From Tannerella sp. (GTDB lineage: Bacteria; Bacteroidota; Bacteroidia; Bacteroidales; Tannerellaceae), in NCBI GenBank assembly GCA_031261145.1, contig JAISJX010000202.1, forward strand, positions 1-7,625: a DNA stretch of 7,625 nucleotides, read 5' to 3'. Both the position numbers and the translations under genes were made by a program. Below, piece by piece: positions 1-6,906 of this stretch (the stretch's first letter is position 1; each line of letters begins with the position of its first letter). The notes beneath the pieces are model-generated. The model was not told the DNA's origin, ran no database searches, and was given only the letters and a program-made list of their open reading frames with translations.

Positions 1-98
1 ACCCTGCGGGGCTTGGCGGAAACGACATGCGTTCTCTTACCGTAAGTTCCGCTTCGCTACACTTATGGTTAATAAAATGTCGCCTCTGCGAGGCTTTT
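1..98. repeat. Nested inverted-repeat element, intergenic
   Basis: No frame here gives a credible protein. The core is an inverted repeat: ACCGTAAGT (39-47) faces ACTTATGGT (61-69), with one G-T wobble, around a 13-base loop containing CGCTTCGC. Outside it CGACAT (23-28) faces ATGTCG (77-82), and GGCG (15-18) faces CGCC (81-84). The two edges are near-direct repeats: CCCTGCGGGGCTT (2-14) and CTCTGCGAGGCTT (84-96). Each forms a mini-hairpin with a TGC loop, and their two differences lie at paired positions (C-G in one, T-A in the other). This nested architecture resembles dispersed palindromic elements of Bacteroidota intergenic regions; I recall similar sequences but cannot confirm copies from one window. 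The left edge may continue beyond position 1. Confidence 0.55.
82..98 (+). terminator. Terminator-like hairpin at the repeat edge
   Basis: The stem GCCTC (82-86) pairs with GAGGC (90-94) around a TGC triloop and is followed directly by TTTT (95-98). The five pairs and short T run make a weak intrinsic terminator. It could end transcription entering from an upstream gene outside the window, which would isolate the anti-sigma gene from it. It may equally be only the right-hand structural arm of the repeat. Confidence 0.35.
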
Positions 99-262
99 AA
101 GAAAGACAGAAAAGAATTACCGCATGGGTTGAAAAAAAATGCAGTGTTATGATTTATGCCATCACACCCTATAATATAAAGAACATCAGTCGTTTATTTT
201 TAATCTCTAAAGAACCGGATATTTTTTTCGCACAAAAATCGCATTTTTTTTGCAGGGGCATT

Positions 263-293
263 GGGGGTAAAGCCACTTTTGCCTGTCATATTA
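263..293 (+). promoter_or_regulatory. Possible ECF-sigma-type promoter before the anti-sigma gene
   Basis: Within the non-coding, A/T-rich stretch 99-317, GGGGG (263-267) is followed after exactly 17 bases by GTCATATTA (285-293), which ends 24 bases before the anti-sigma start codon. A G-rich upstream box and a GTC-containing downstream box with this spacing resemble sequences I recall ahead of FecR-type genes in Bacteroides, where an ECF sigma factor would read them; this is recall, not a database match. The rest of 99-317 holds only A/T tracts and a weak hairpin, GCACAAAAA (230-238) against TTTTTTTTGC (244-253). No sigma-factor gene or convincing housekeeping promoter is visible there. Confidence 0.35.
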
Positions 294-317
294 GTAAAAG
301 AGTAAAATTGAAAATTA

Positions 318-1295
318 ATGTCGAAGACAGAACAGATTATTGAATGTTTTTTCAACAGTGAACAACCGGAAGATATGCAGGAGGCATTTTTCCTGTGGCT
401 GATTCATCCGGATTCTGCCGGGGAAAAGGACCAGGCCATGTTCGCGCAGTGGGAAGAATATCAGGAGATAGAAGACTCTTCTACCGAAAAATCTTATCAA
501 CAGGTAGCCAGCCGGTTGGGATTTTGCGAGCAGCCGGTCGTCCGGTCGCTGTCCTTCCGCATGGCCCGCATTGCAGCCCTGTTCGTGATTCCATTGCTTT
601 CTGCAACAACGGCTTACTGGTATGTGCAGACGCAACAGCCGGAGGAACTCACCTGGGTGGAATGTTTTGTACAAAACGGCGATATCCGGGAAATTGTGCT
701 GCCCGACCGGTCGAAAGTGACGGTCAATTCAGGCAGTACGCTTATCTATCCCGAAGATTTTAAAGGTAATAACCGGAGTATATACCTGAGCGGCGAAGCT
801 AAATTTGTCGTGGCGAAAGACCCGTGCAAACCCTTTATCGTGAAAACAAAAGATATGAATGTGAACGCTTTGGGGACAACCTTTCATGTTTCCTCGTATG
901 CTGATAATCCGCAAACCGTCGCGACATTGGTGCAGGGGGCTATCCAGGTGGATATAATAACAAACGGGAAAAGTATCGAACTGTACCCGAATGAACAATT
1001 GGTTTACGATAAACAGACGCAAGCGGCAACACGCAAGGCTGCCCGGATAGATTATGTATTGGCTTGGGAAAGAGGACAAATGGTCTTTCAGAGCGCTTCG
1101 CTACAGACCATTGTCAAAGCGATTGAACGGCATTACCAGGTGACGGTCTATCTCAATTCGACCGGCTTGAAAGACGAGAAACTGACGGTAAAGTTCCTTC
1201 ATGACGAGACCTTGGAGGAAACGCTTTATACGTTGAAACAGATCATCAAAGGATTTCATTATAAAACAGATAAGGATAAAATATATATTTACTAA
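318..1295 (+). CDS. FecR-family anti-sigma factor (inner membrane)
   Basis: This 325-residue protein has the standard Bacteroidota FecR layout. A cytoplasmic N-terminal region (about 1-80), which would hold the ECF sigma factor, is followed by one membrane helix (about 83-103, ARIAALFVIPLLSATTAYWY). The periplasmic FecR domain (about 115-212) includes VLPDRSKVTVNSGSTLIYP, SGEAKFVV and NALGTTFHV. The C-terminal DUF4974 domain (about 256-323) contains the LQTIVKAIERHYQV stretch. The length is normal for the family. ATG 318 is the first possible start after an in-frame TGA at 309-311. The protein should sit in the inner membrane, keep an ECF sigma factor inactive, and release or activate it when the STN domain of the downstream SusC reports ligand. 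It lies 176 bases upstream of that receptor on the same strand. The usual partner sigma gene is not immediately upstream, which is mildly unusual. Its exact signal is unknown. Confidence 0.95.
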   Translation: MSKTEQIIECFFNSEQPEDMQEAFFLWLIHPDSAGEKDQAMFAQWEEYQEIEDSSTEKSYQQVASRLGFCEQPVVRSLSFRMARIAALFVIPLLSATTAYWYVQTQQPEELTWVECFVQNGDIREIVLPDRSKVTVNSGSTLIYPEDFKGNNRSIYLSGEAKFVVAKDPCKPFIVKTKDMNVNALGTTFHVSSYADNPQTVATLVQGAIQVDIITNGKSIELYPNEQLVYDKQTQAATRKAARIDYVLAWERGQMVFQSASLQTIVKAIERHYQVTVYLNSTGLKDEKLTVKFLHDETLEETLYTLKQIIKGFHYKTDKDKIYIY

Positions 1296-1313
1296 TCAAT
1301 AAATACAGCAACC

Positions 1314-1364
1314 ATGAAAAAAAGAACCGGAGAGTCTCATTGTCAGCTCAACCCTCCGGTTTGA
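1314..1364 (+). CDS. Possible 16-residue leader ORF (doubtful)
   Basis: An ATG at 1314, 18 bases after the anti-sigma stop, opens a 16-codon frame, MKKRTGESHCQLNPPV, closed by TGA at 1362-1364. The coding bases overlap the whole hairpin at 1325-1361, so a ribosome translating it would disrupt that stem. This arrangement could allow translation-coupled control of readthrough into SusC. There is no clear ribosome-binding site, no homology I recognise, and a frame this short occurs easily by chance. I list it only because of its overlap with the structure. Confidence 0.12.
   Translation: MKKRTGESHCQLNPPV
1325..1361 (+). promoter_or_regulatory. Stem-loop in the anti-sigma to SusC spacer
   Basis: AACCGGAG (1325-1332) pairs perfectly with CTCCGGTT (1354-1361) around a 21-base loop. 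A T run, TTTTT, appears only some 17 bases past the stem (within 1371-1385), so it is a poor intrinsic terminator. It may be an attenuator, a processing or stabilising structure on a shared transcript, or a weak terminator separating low-level anti-sigma expression from high-level receptor expression. The perfect 8-bp G/C-containing stem makes some RNA role plausible; which one cannot be decided from sequence. Confidence 0.4.
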
Positions 1365-1386
1365 AATCAAAAACACTTTTTCTAAC

Positions 1387-1424
1387 AGGGATTCCCGGCA
1401 GACTGTTGTTCAAGGGATTCCCGG
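1387..1424. repeat. Tandem 12-base direct repeat upstream of SusC
   Basis: AGGGATTCCCGG occurs at 1387-1398 and again, identically, at 1413-1424, a 26-base period. Each copy contains a small dyad, GGGA-T-TCCC. The pair ends 47 bases before the SusC start codon, which is where regulatory sites or a promoter would be expected. It could be a twin binding site for a regulator, part of the sigma-dependent promoter, or an mRNA structure formed by pairing between the copies. No named factor is implied. Confidence 0.4.
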
Positions 1425-1471
1425 AATTTAATTTCAAGTAAGTTTTTTAATTACAAAATTAGTTTAAATAC

Positions 1472-4400
1472 ATGAGAACAAATAATTTTTCAGTACAAAA
1501 AAGTTTATATCGAAGGAAACATATCCTTCTTATTTTCGTATTATTATGTGTAACTGTTTTGGTACAAGCGCAAAACATAAGCCTGTCAAAACAGAATGTG
1601 AAACTGTCGGAGTTGTTTGAAGAAATAGAAAAACAGACGAATCTGACGATATCTTACAGTGAATCTACGGTGGACGTGAATCAAACCGTCTCCGTGAATG
1701 TAAAGAACAAACCGGTGGTGCAAGCCATAAACGACCTTCTGAAAGGAACAAAGGCGACCTGCAAACTGCAAGGTAAACAAATCCTTATCGTTCCCGAACC
1801 GCAACGCGCGGCGCAGGATAAACGGACGGTTACCGGTACGGTTCTGGATACCAACGGTGAAACGGTTATTGGCGCCAGTGTAGTCATCAAAGGGACAACC
1901 GATGGCATCATAACCGATTTGGACGGGAAGTTCAGTTTGAATGTCCCGCCGGGGGCGACCTTAGCCATTTCCTACGTCGGATACAACACGCAGGATATTA
2001 CCATCGGCAATCAAACGAACCTGCAAATTACGCTGTCGGAAAACAGTCTGGCGTTGGAGGAAGTGATTGTCATTGGATATGGTACGGCTAAAAAGCGGGA
2101 CTTGACCGGCGCTATTTCTACCGTAAAGACAGAAAAACTGGCTTTAGAAGCTCCCCGCAGTGTACAGGACTATCTCCGCGCAAATGTGGCAGGTTTATCT
2201 ATCTCCCAGACCAACGACGCTAAAGGAAACGCCAGTCTGCAAATCAGAGGCGCGAACTCTTTGAAAGCGAGCACAACACCTTTGTTTGTGCTGGACGGCG
2301 TTATCTACGAAGGCGGATTGGAAGATATTAATCCTATGGATATTGAATCCATCGATATTCTCAAAGACGCAAGTTCGGCCGCCGTATTTGGAGCCAAATC
2401 CGCAAACGGCGTGGTAGTGATTAACACAAAACGGGGAAAATCCGGCAAACCGCTGATTAATTTCAATGCGAATGTCGGCTTTGTACAGGTAGCCGATGTG
2501 CCTGACGTCTTCGACGAAGTAAGCATACTGGATTATCGGCGTGATTATGAAGAGGGTAAACGGAATGACGAATATCTGGCACAATACCCGCAGATGTTCA
2601 GAGACCCCCGGAAACTGAACGGAGTAAACCAGTTGGATTGGTATAATTACGACCAGAAGACGCCCGTAAGTTCCGTCACGCAGGAACAGTTGCTGACATC
2701 CTTTCTTTCGCGTCTGGAATTTAAAAGCCCTGAAATCGCCAACTACCTGAAAGGACGTTTCACGCACTGGCAGGATTTGGTTTTCCAAACCGGCTTGCAA
2801 CAAGACTATACGGCCAGTATCTCTAATCGTACGGACAATCTGACTTATTACTGGTCGGTGGGTTATGCCGACCGGGAAGGGGCGATCACCGGCGATGCGT
2901 TTTCGACGGTTCGTTCACAGTTGAATCTGGAGTCAAAAATCACCAACTGGTTGTCGGTGGGGATGAATACGTCCTTTTCTCAGCGCGACGAAAGCGCCAT
3001 GGCTTGCGATTGGCAGGCCGTTTGGAGACTGACGCCATTTGGCGCCAATGATATTGGAAATCCTGACGTGGAAACTTTCTTTATCAAGTATCCAACGAAC
3101 GTCACTAATGGCGGAGCTAATCCTTTCTTTGATAATATGTACCGCGACCGTAAGAGGATATATACCACGCTCAATTCAAATTTGTTTGCGCGACTTACAT
3201 TGCCTTTCGGGTTTGAATATCAAATGAATTACGTTCCCCGCTATCAATATTATGAATACTATAATCATGATTCGTCCAAGAATTTTGACTGGACATCGAA
3301 AGGCGGCGAAGCGACTCGTGAAACATCGAAGCAATTCTCGTGGCAGCTCGATAATGTGATCCGCTGGAAGCAATCGTTCAACAAGATTCACAACGTGGAA
3401 GTGACCTTACTGGCCAATGCCGAGAAATACCAGTCGTGGCAACAGTCCATGAGTACGACACAGTTTTCACCCAACGATGTTTTAGGCTATCACCGGATGC
3501 AGGCGGGAACGATTCCGCTGAACTCAAGTGACGACCAGTATCAGACGGGAGATGCTTTGATGGGGCGCGTGTTCTATTCGCTGCATAACAAATATATGCT
3601 GACGGCCTCGCTCCGGCGTGATGGTTATTCGGCCTTCGGGCAACAAAATCCACGGGCTACCTTCCCTGCCGTAGCGCTGGGATGGGTCTTTACCTCCGAG
3701 AAGTTCGCCGAGCCAATAGCCGATGTGCTTTCTTACGGCAAACTGCGTTTCTCCTGGGGACAGAACGGAAACCGCTCCATCGGACGCTACGATGCTTTGT
3801 CGGATATGACTTCGGGCGCACATCCGTTTATCGACCAAAACGGGAACCTGTATATTTCTTCCCAGATTTACGTCAACCGCATGGCAAACGCAGCATTGCA
3901 GTGGGAAAACACCGGTTCGTATAACCTTGGAATAGATTTCTCAATCTTCAGGGACTTATTGAGCGGTACAATAGAGGGCTATCTTTCGCGTACCAATGAA
4001 TTGTTAGTCGATCGTTCGCTGCCTACCATAACAGGTTTCAGCAGTGTCGCTGCCAACTTGGGGCAAATCGCCAATAAAGGGCTTGAAATCACCCTGAATG
4101 CGAACCTTCTCAATCGTGAAAACCTGAGTTGGGCCTCATCCGCCAATTTCTCCCTTAACCGCCGCGAGATTGTACATCTTTATGGCGACATGGTAGATGT
4201 GCTGGATGCCAATGGGAATGTGACAGGGCAGAAAGAAGCCGACGACATCAAGAACCAATGGTTTATCGGGCAAGACCCCGATCGGATATGGAATTATAAA
4301 CTTCTGGGTATATGGCAAATGAATGAAACTACGGAAGCCGGGAAATACGGATGCCAACCGGGCGACTACAAATACGAAGACAAGAACGGTGACGGCGTAC

Positions 4401-4882
4401 TGACGGACGAAGACAAGATTTTCCAGGGATATACAACCCCCCGCTTCCGCTGGACCTGGCGCAATGAGTTCACTTTCTACAAAGACTTTGCACTCTCGTT
4501 TATGCTGTACTCGTACTGGGGGCATTACGATAACTTCAACCGCCCGGCAACCATCCCCGACATGTATAACTCTTATGCTGATCCGCGCTGGACGCCGGAT
4601 AATCCCATCAATGATTATCCCCGTATCGGAGCCAGAAACTTGGGTATTGATTACCGGGAACGTTCCTTTATCCGGTTAGACAATGTGTCATTATCTTATA
4701 ATGTACCGAGAAAAGTACTGAACAGGTTCCTGATAGAGAACCTCCGTATTTCGGCGAGCGTACGTAATGCAGCCGTCTTTGCTCCGCACTGGAATTTCTG
4801 GGATCCGGAGCGTGGCTATAATTCGAGCGGAAGTACGCCTACACCGAGAACATTTAATCTGAGTCTTAATTTTACATTATAA
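1472..4882 (+). CDS. SusC/RagA-family TonB-dependent outer membrane receptor with STN domain
   Basis: This 1136-residue outer membrane protein imports a ligand, probably an oligosaccharide, using TonB energy. After a signal peptide (about 1-33; hydrophobic ILLIFVLLCVTVLVQA, likely cut before Q34) come an STN signalling domain (about 42-108), a CarboxypepD_reg-like beta-sandwich (about 118-190, with VTGTVLDTNGETVIGASVVI), the SusC signature LEEVIVIGYGTAKKRDLTGA (195-214), and a plug (about 205-320) with LFVLDGV and the KDASSAAVFGAKSANGVVVI box. The rest is the beta-barrel, ending NLSLNFTL. A calcium-loop-like DKNGDGVLTDED (970-981) is common in this family. The STN domain marks it as a signal-transducing receptor and pairs it with the upstream FecR-like protein. 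ATG 1472 follows an in-frame TAG at 1460-1462. The reading frame is intact and of ordinary length. SusD follows 17 bases downstream. The substrate cannot be read from the sequence. Confidence 0.97.
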   Translation: MRTNNFSVQKSLYRRKHILLIFVLLCVTVLVQAQNISLSKQNVKLSELFEEIEKQTNLTISYSESTVDVNQTVSVNVKNKPVVQAINDLLKGTKATCKLQGKQILIVPEPQRAAQDKRTVTGTVLDTNGETVIGASVVIKGTTDGIITDLDGKFSLNVPPGATLAISYVGYNTQDITIGNQTNLQITLSENSLALEEVIVIGYGTAKKRDLTGAISTVKTEKLALEAPRSVQDYLRANVAGLSISQTNDAKGNASLQIRGANSLKASTTPLFVLDGVIYEGGLEDINPMDIESIDILKDASSAAVFGAKSANGVVVINTKRGKSGKPLINFNANVGFVQVADVPDVFDEVSILDYRRDYEEGKRNDEYLAQYPQMFRDPRKLNGVNQLDWYNYDQKTPVSSVTQEQLLTSFLSRLEFKSPEIANYLKGRFTHWQDLVFQTGLQQDYTASISNRTDNLTYYWSVGYADREGAITGDAFSTVRSQLNLESKITNWLSVGMNTSFSQRDESAMACDWQAVWRLTPFGANDIGNPDVETFFIKYPTNVTNGGANPFFDNMYRDRKRIYTTLNSNLFARLTLPFGFEYQMNYVPRYQYYEYYNHDSSKNFDWTSKGGEATRETSKQFSWQLDNVIRWKQSFNKIHNVEVTLLANAEKYQSWQQSMSTTQFSPNDVLGYHRMQAGTIPLNSSDDQYQTGDALMGRVFYSLHNKYMLTASLRRDGYSAFGQQNPRATFPAVALGWVFTSEKFAEPIADVLSYGKLRFSWGQNGNRSIGRYDALSDMTSGAHPFIDQNGNLYISSQIYVNRMANAALQWENTGSYNLGIDFSIFRDLLSGTIEGYLSRTNELLVDRSLPTITGFSSVAANLGQIANKGLEITLNANLLNRENLSWASSANFSLNRREIVHLYGDMVDVLDANGNVTGQKEADDIKNQWFIGQDPDRIWNYKLLGIWQMNETTEAGKYGCQPGDYKYEDKNGDGVLTDEDKIFQGYTTPRFRWTWRNEFTFYKDFALSFMLYSYWGHYDNFNRPATIPDMYNSYADPRWTPDNPINDYPRIGARNLGIDYRERSFIRLDNVSLSYNVPRKVLNRFLIENLRISASVRNAAVFAPHWNFWDPERGYNSSGSTPTPRTFNLSLNFTL

Positions 4883-4899
4883 TTTTAATATCAAACAAT

Positions 4900-6798
4900 A
4901 TGAAAAGAATATATGGAATTAAAAGTTTATTGCCGGCATTAGCCTTTGCAGCTTGCATTACTTCCTGTAGTGAAAGTTGGCTGGAGCCTAAGCCGCTGTC
5001 GTTCTACACGCCGGAAAACACGTATGTTGATGCCGACGGCTTCTATGCCGCGCTTACGACCTGCGAACGGAATATGAGGCATGAATTTTTCGGAGATGGC
5101 GCTCCCCTGAACACTGATTTGAGGACATCGGATATTTGCGTGGCCGGCAACACTAACAATGCCAATTGTCCATGCGATATGGATGGATGGATGCTACCCG
5201 ACCTGAATCTGGATAATGTCAATACAATAAGATCCGGTTGGTATTGGGATCAAGGTTATGCCGGTATCAAATATGCCAATGTGATTATCGCACGGATAGA
5301 CAATGCTACCTACAAAGATGAAGCGGAACGCAATGCCGTGCTGGGAGCCGCCTATTTTCAACGGGCCTACCGCTATTACAAACTGACAAACCTGTATGGC
5401 GATGTGCCTTATCTGGACTGGGAAATCAATACGCCGAAATACGACTTTTACACCTACGACCGCTGGAGCATCCTCGAAAAGGTGTTGCCCGAATTAGAGT
5501 TCGCCTGGCAATGGGTGCCGGAAGTGGTGGATCGCGGACGCACCTCGAAATCCGCCTGTGGAGTACTGCTGATGAAAGTTTGCATGTCACTGGGAAACTT
5601 CGACCGTGCTATTGAAGTCGGCAAAGAAATCGTAGCCAGGCATCCTTTGATGACACAGCGGTTTACGGCCAACCGGACGAAACCGCGCACCAATCTGATG
5701 CACGACCTTCACAGTGTGGAAGCAAAATTGGATATGAGCAATACCGAGGGACTGATGTACGTCGTTTCCTATCCGGGAGTAGATGGCTCCGACCGCATGC
5801 AATTGATGCGTAACACTACGCCTTTCTGGTCAAGTGGCAATATAAGGACACCGGACGGACAGCCGGGAACCAGTTTAGCCATACATGCGACTGAAACCAA
5901 CCCCGAAATGGATTTGAATAAGAATTACGGACGGGGAGTAGGCTTACTCCGTCCAACCAATTATTTCCAATACGATATTTGGCGAAGCGACAAGGAAGCC
6001 AACGACCTTCGCGGCGTCCATAATCGTGACAGTTGGCGCTCCACGGGTGACCTGTTCTATAACAATCCGGCGCTCAAAGACAGTAAAAATGAATGGTATG
6101 GTAAAAACATTCTTTATTCCGAATCATGGGCCATCGAAGACACCCTCCAATGCTGGTATCAATGGCCTCATTACAAAACGTTTGTTCCCGATCCGTTGCA
6201 AGGCACATGGGCAGGTGGCGAAACGCCGTGGTATATTTACCGTTCGGCCGAGGTCTATCTGATGATGGGCGAGTGTTACTACTGGAAGGATCAGCCGCAA
6301 TTGGCGGCCGAGGCCCTGAACGTGGTACGCCAACGCGCCGGCGCCGAGCCATTGACTGCCGCCGACATTACTATCGGCGAAATACTGGCCGAACGCGCCC
6401 GCGAGCTTTACTACGAGGAAAACAGACATCTTGAACTGGTGCGGATTTCCTATACATTTGCCAAGACCGGACGGCCTTGCGAAGTGTTAGGCGGACGTGT
6501 CTATCGGCTGGACAACTTCTCCGGCCCGGGTGGTACAGGATCGAACGTGAAACAGGAAGGATACAATTTCTGGTATGACTGGATAATGCAAAAGAGTAAT
6601 TTCTATAACAAAGGGGTGGTACACAGATGGGGTGAATACAAAATAAGCGTACATCACGCCCTCTGGCCGGTACCCGCCGGCGCTATCAGTACGAACTTCA
6701 AAGGCGTTATCAATCAAAACATCGGCTATCCGGGTGCGGAAAAAAATCTGCCGCCATTGACAGTGCCGAAAGAGGGAACTGTGTTAGGGCCGAAATGA
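4900..6798 (+). CDS. SusD/RagB-family surface lipoprotein, nutrient binding
   Basis: This 632-residue protein is the surface lid partner of SusC that binds ligand and delivers it to the barrel. A lipoprotein signal ends in ITSC, giving lipidated Cys23 followed by SESWLEP; Cys19 is a less likely alternative. The N-terminal SusD-like helical TPR region includes the family stretch AYFQRAYRYYKLTNLYGDVP (151-170). The C-terminal SusD/RagB domain includes YIYRSAEVYLMMGECYY (445-461), AAEALNVVRQRAG (469-481), ILAERARELYYEENRHLELV (495-514) and the ending LWPVPAGAISTN (588-599) plus QNIGYPG (606-612). It is somewhat longer than many SusD proteins but intact. It also has an unusual number of cysteines, with C80, C90 and C92 close together (the latter two as CPC). 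It is certainly co-transcribed with SusC, 17 bases upstream. The bound ligand is not identifiable. Confidence 0.97.
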   Translation: MKRIYGIKSLLPALAFAACITSCSESWLEPKPLSFYTPENTYVDADGFYAALTTCERNMRHEFFGDGAPLNTDLRTSDICVAGNTNNANCPCDMDGWMLPDLNLDNVNTIRSGWYWDQGYAGIKYANVIIARIDNATYKDEAERNAVLGAAYFQRAYRYYKLTNLYGDVPYLDWEINTPKYDFYTYDRWSILEKVLPELEFAWQWVPEVVDRGRTSKSACGVLLMKVCMSLGNFDRAIEVGKEIVARHPLMTQRFTANRTKPRTNLMHDLHSVEAKLDMSNTEGLMYVVSYPGVDGSDRMQLMRNTTPFWSSGNIRTPDGQPGTSLAIHATETNPEMDLNKNYGRGVGLLRPTNYFQYDIWRSDKEANDLRGVHNRDSWRSTGDLFYNNPALKDSKNEWYGKNILYSESWAIEDTLQCWYQWPHYKTFVPDPLQGTWAGGETPWYIYRSAEVYLMMGECYYWKDQPQLAAEALNVVRQRAGAEPLTAADITIGEILAERARELYYEENRHLELVRISYTFAKTGRPCEVLGGRVYRLDNFSGPGGTGSNVKQEGYNFWYDWIMQKSNFYNKGVVHRWGEYKISVHHALWPVPAGAISTNFKGVINQNIGYPGAEKNLPPLTVPKEGTVLGPK

Positions 6799-6809
6799 TG
6801 AATAAATAG

Positions 6810-6874
6810 AAACAGGCATTTTGAGCGTAATGACGTCCCTGATGGAACTCAGTACGTATCAAAATGCCTGTTTT
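6810..6874 (+). terminator. Strong stem-loop after SusD, likely terminator or attenuator
   Basis: AAACAGGCATTTTGA (6810-6824) is perfectly complementary to TCAAAATGCCTGTTT (6859-6873), a 15-bp stem. An inner CGTA (6826-6829) to TACG (6853-6856) extension follows after a small bulge. The right arm ends in TTTT (6871-6874), and A residues flank the left arm, so it could work on both strands. It begins 12 bases after the SusD stop. It should end or reduce transcription from the SusCD unit, or protect the SusCD mRNA 3' end, leaving the DUF1080 gene to partial readthrough or its own promoter. Confidence 0.75.
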
Positions 6875-6906
6875 CAACAAATAAAAAACAATTAAATTTG
6901 AATGAT

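Noticed and set aside
278..310. TTTG (278-281) and TAAAATTG (303-310) as a Bacteroides housekeeping promoter for the anti-sigma gene
   Set aside because: The downstream box has one mismatch, and transcription would start at about the ATG, leaving no leader.
149..343. A 64-codon plus-strand frame ahead of the anti-sigma gene
   Set aside because: It overlaps the start of a well-supported gene in another frame, its composition follows the A/T tracts, and it has no recognisable domain. It also covers the candidate promoter.
2195..2803. Long minus-strand open frame (202 codons) opposite SusC
   Set aside because: It lies wholly antisense to an intact, clearly recognised gene, shows no family motif, and reflects codon bias on the coding strand.
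4379..4414. EF-hand-like loop DKNGDGVLTDED in SusC as a special calcium sensor
   Set aside because: Loops of this type are common in SusC barrels and do not distinguish this receptor.
5179..5193. Tetranucleotide run ATGGATGGATGGATG inside SusD, as a possible phase-variation tract
   Set aside because: Fewer than four copies, far shorter than slippage-prone tracts, and it is simply the codons for MDGWM in an intact gene.
6893..6900. TAAATTTG, an exact match to the Bacteroides -7 box TAnnTTTG, before the DUF1080 gene
   Set aside because: It lies only six bases from the ATG, so the transcript would be essentially leaderless, and no matching TTTG box sits at the expected distance. It is likely chance in an A/T-rich leader.
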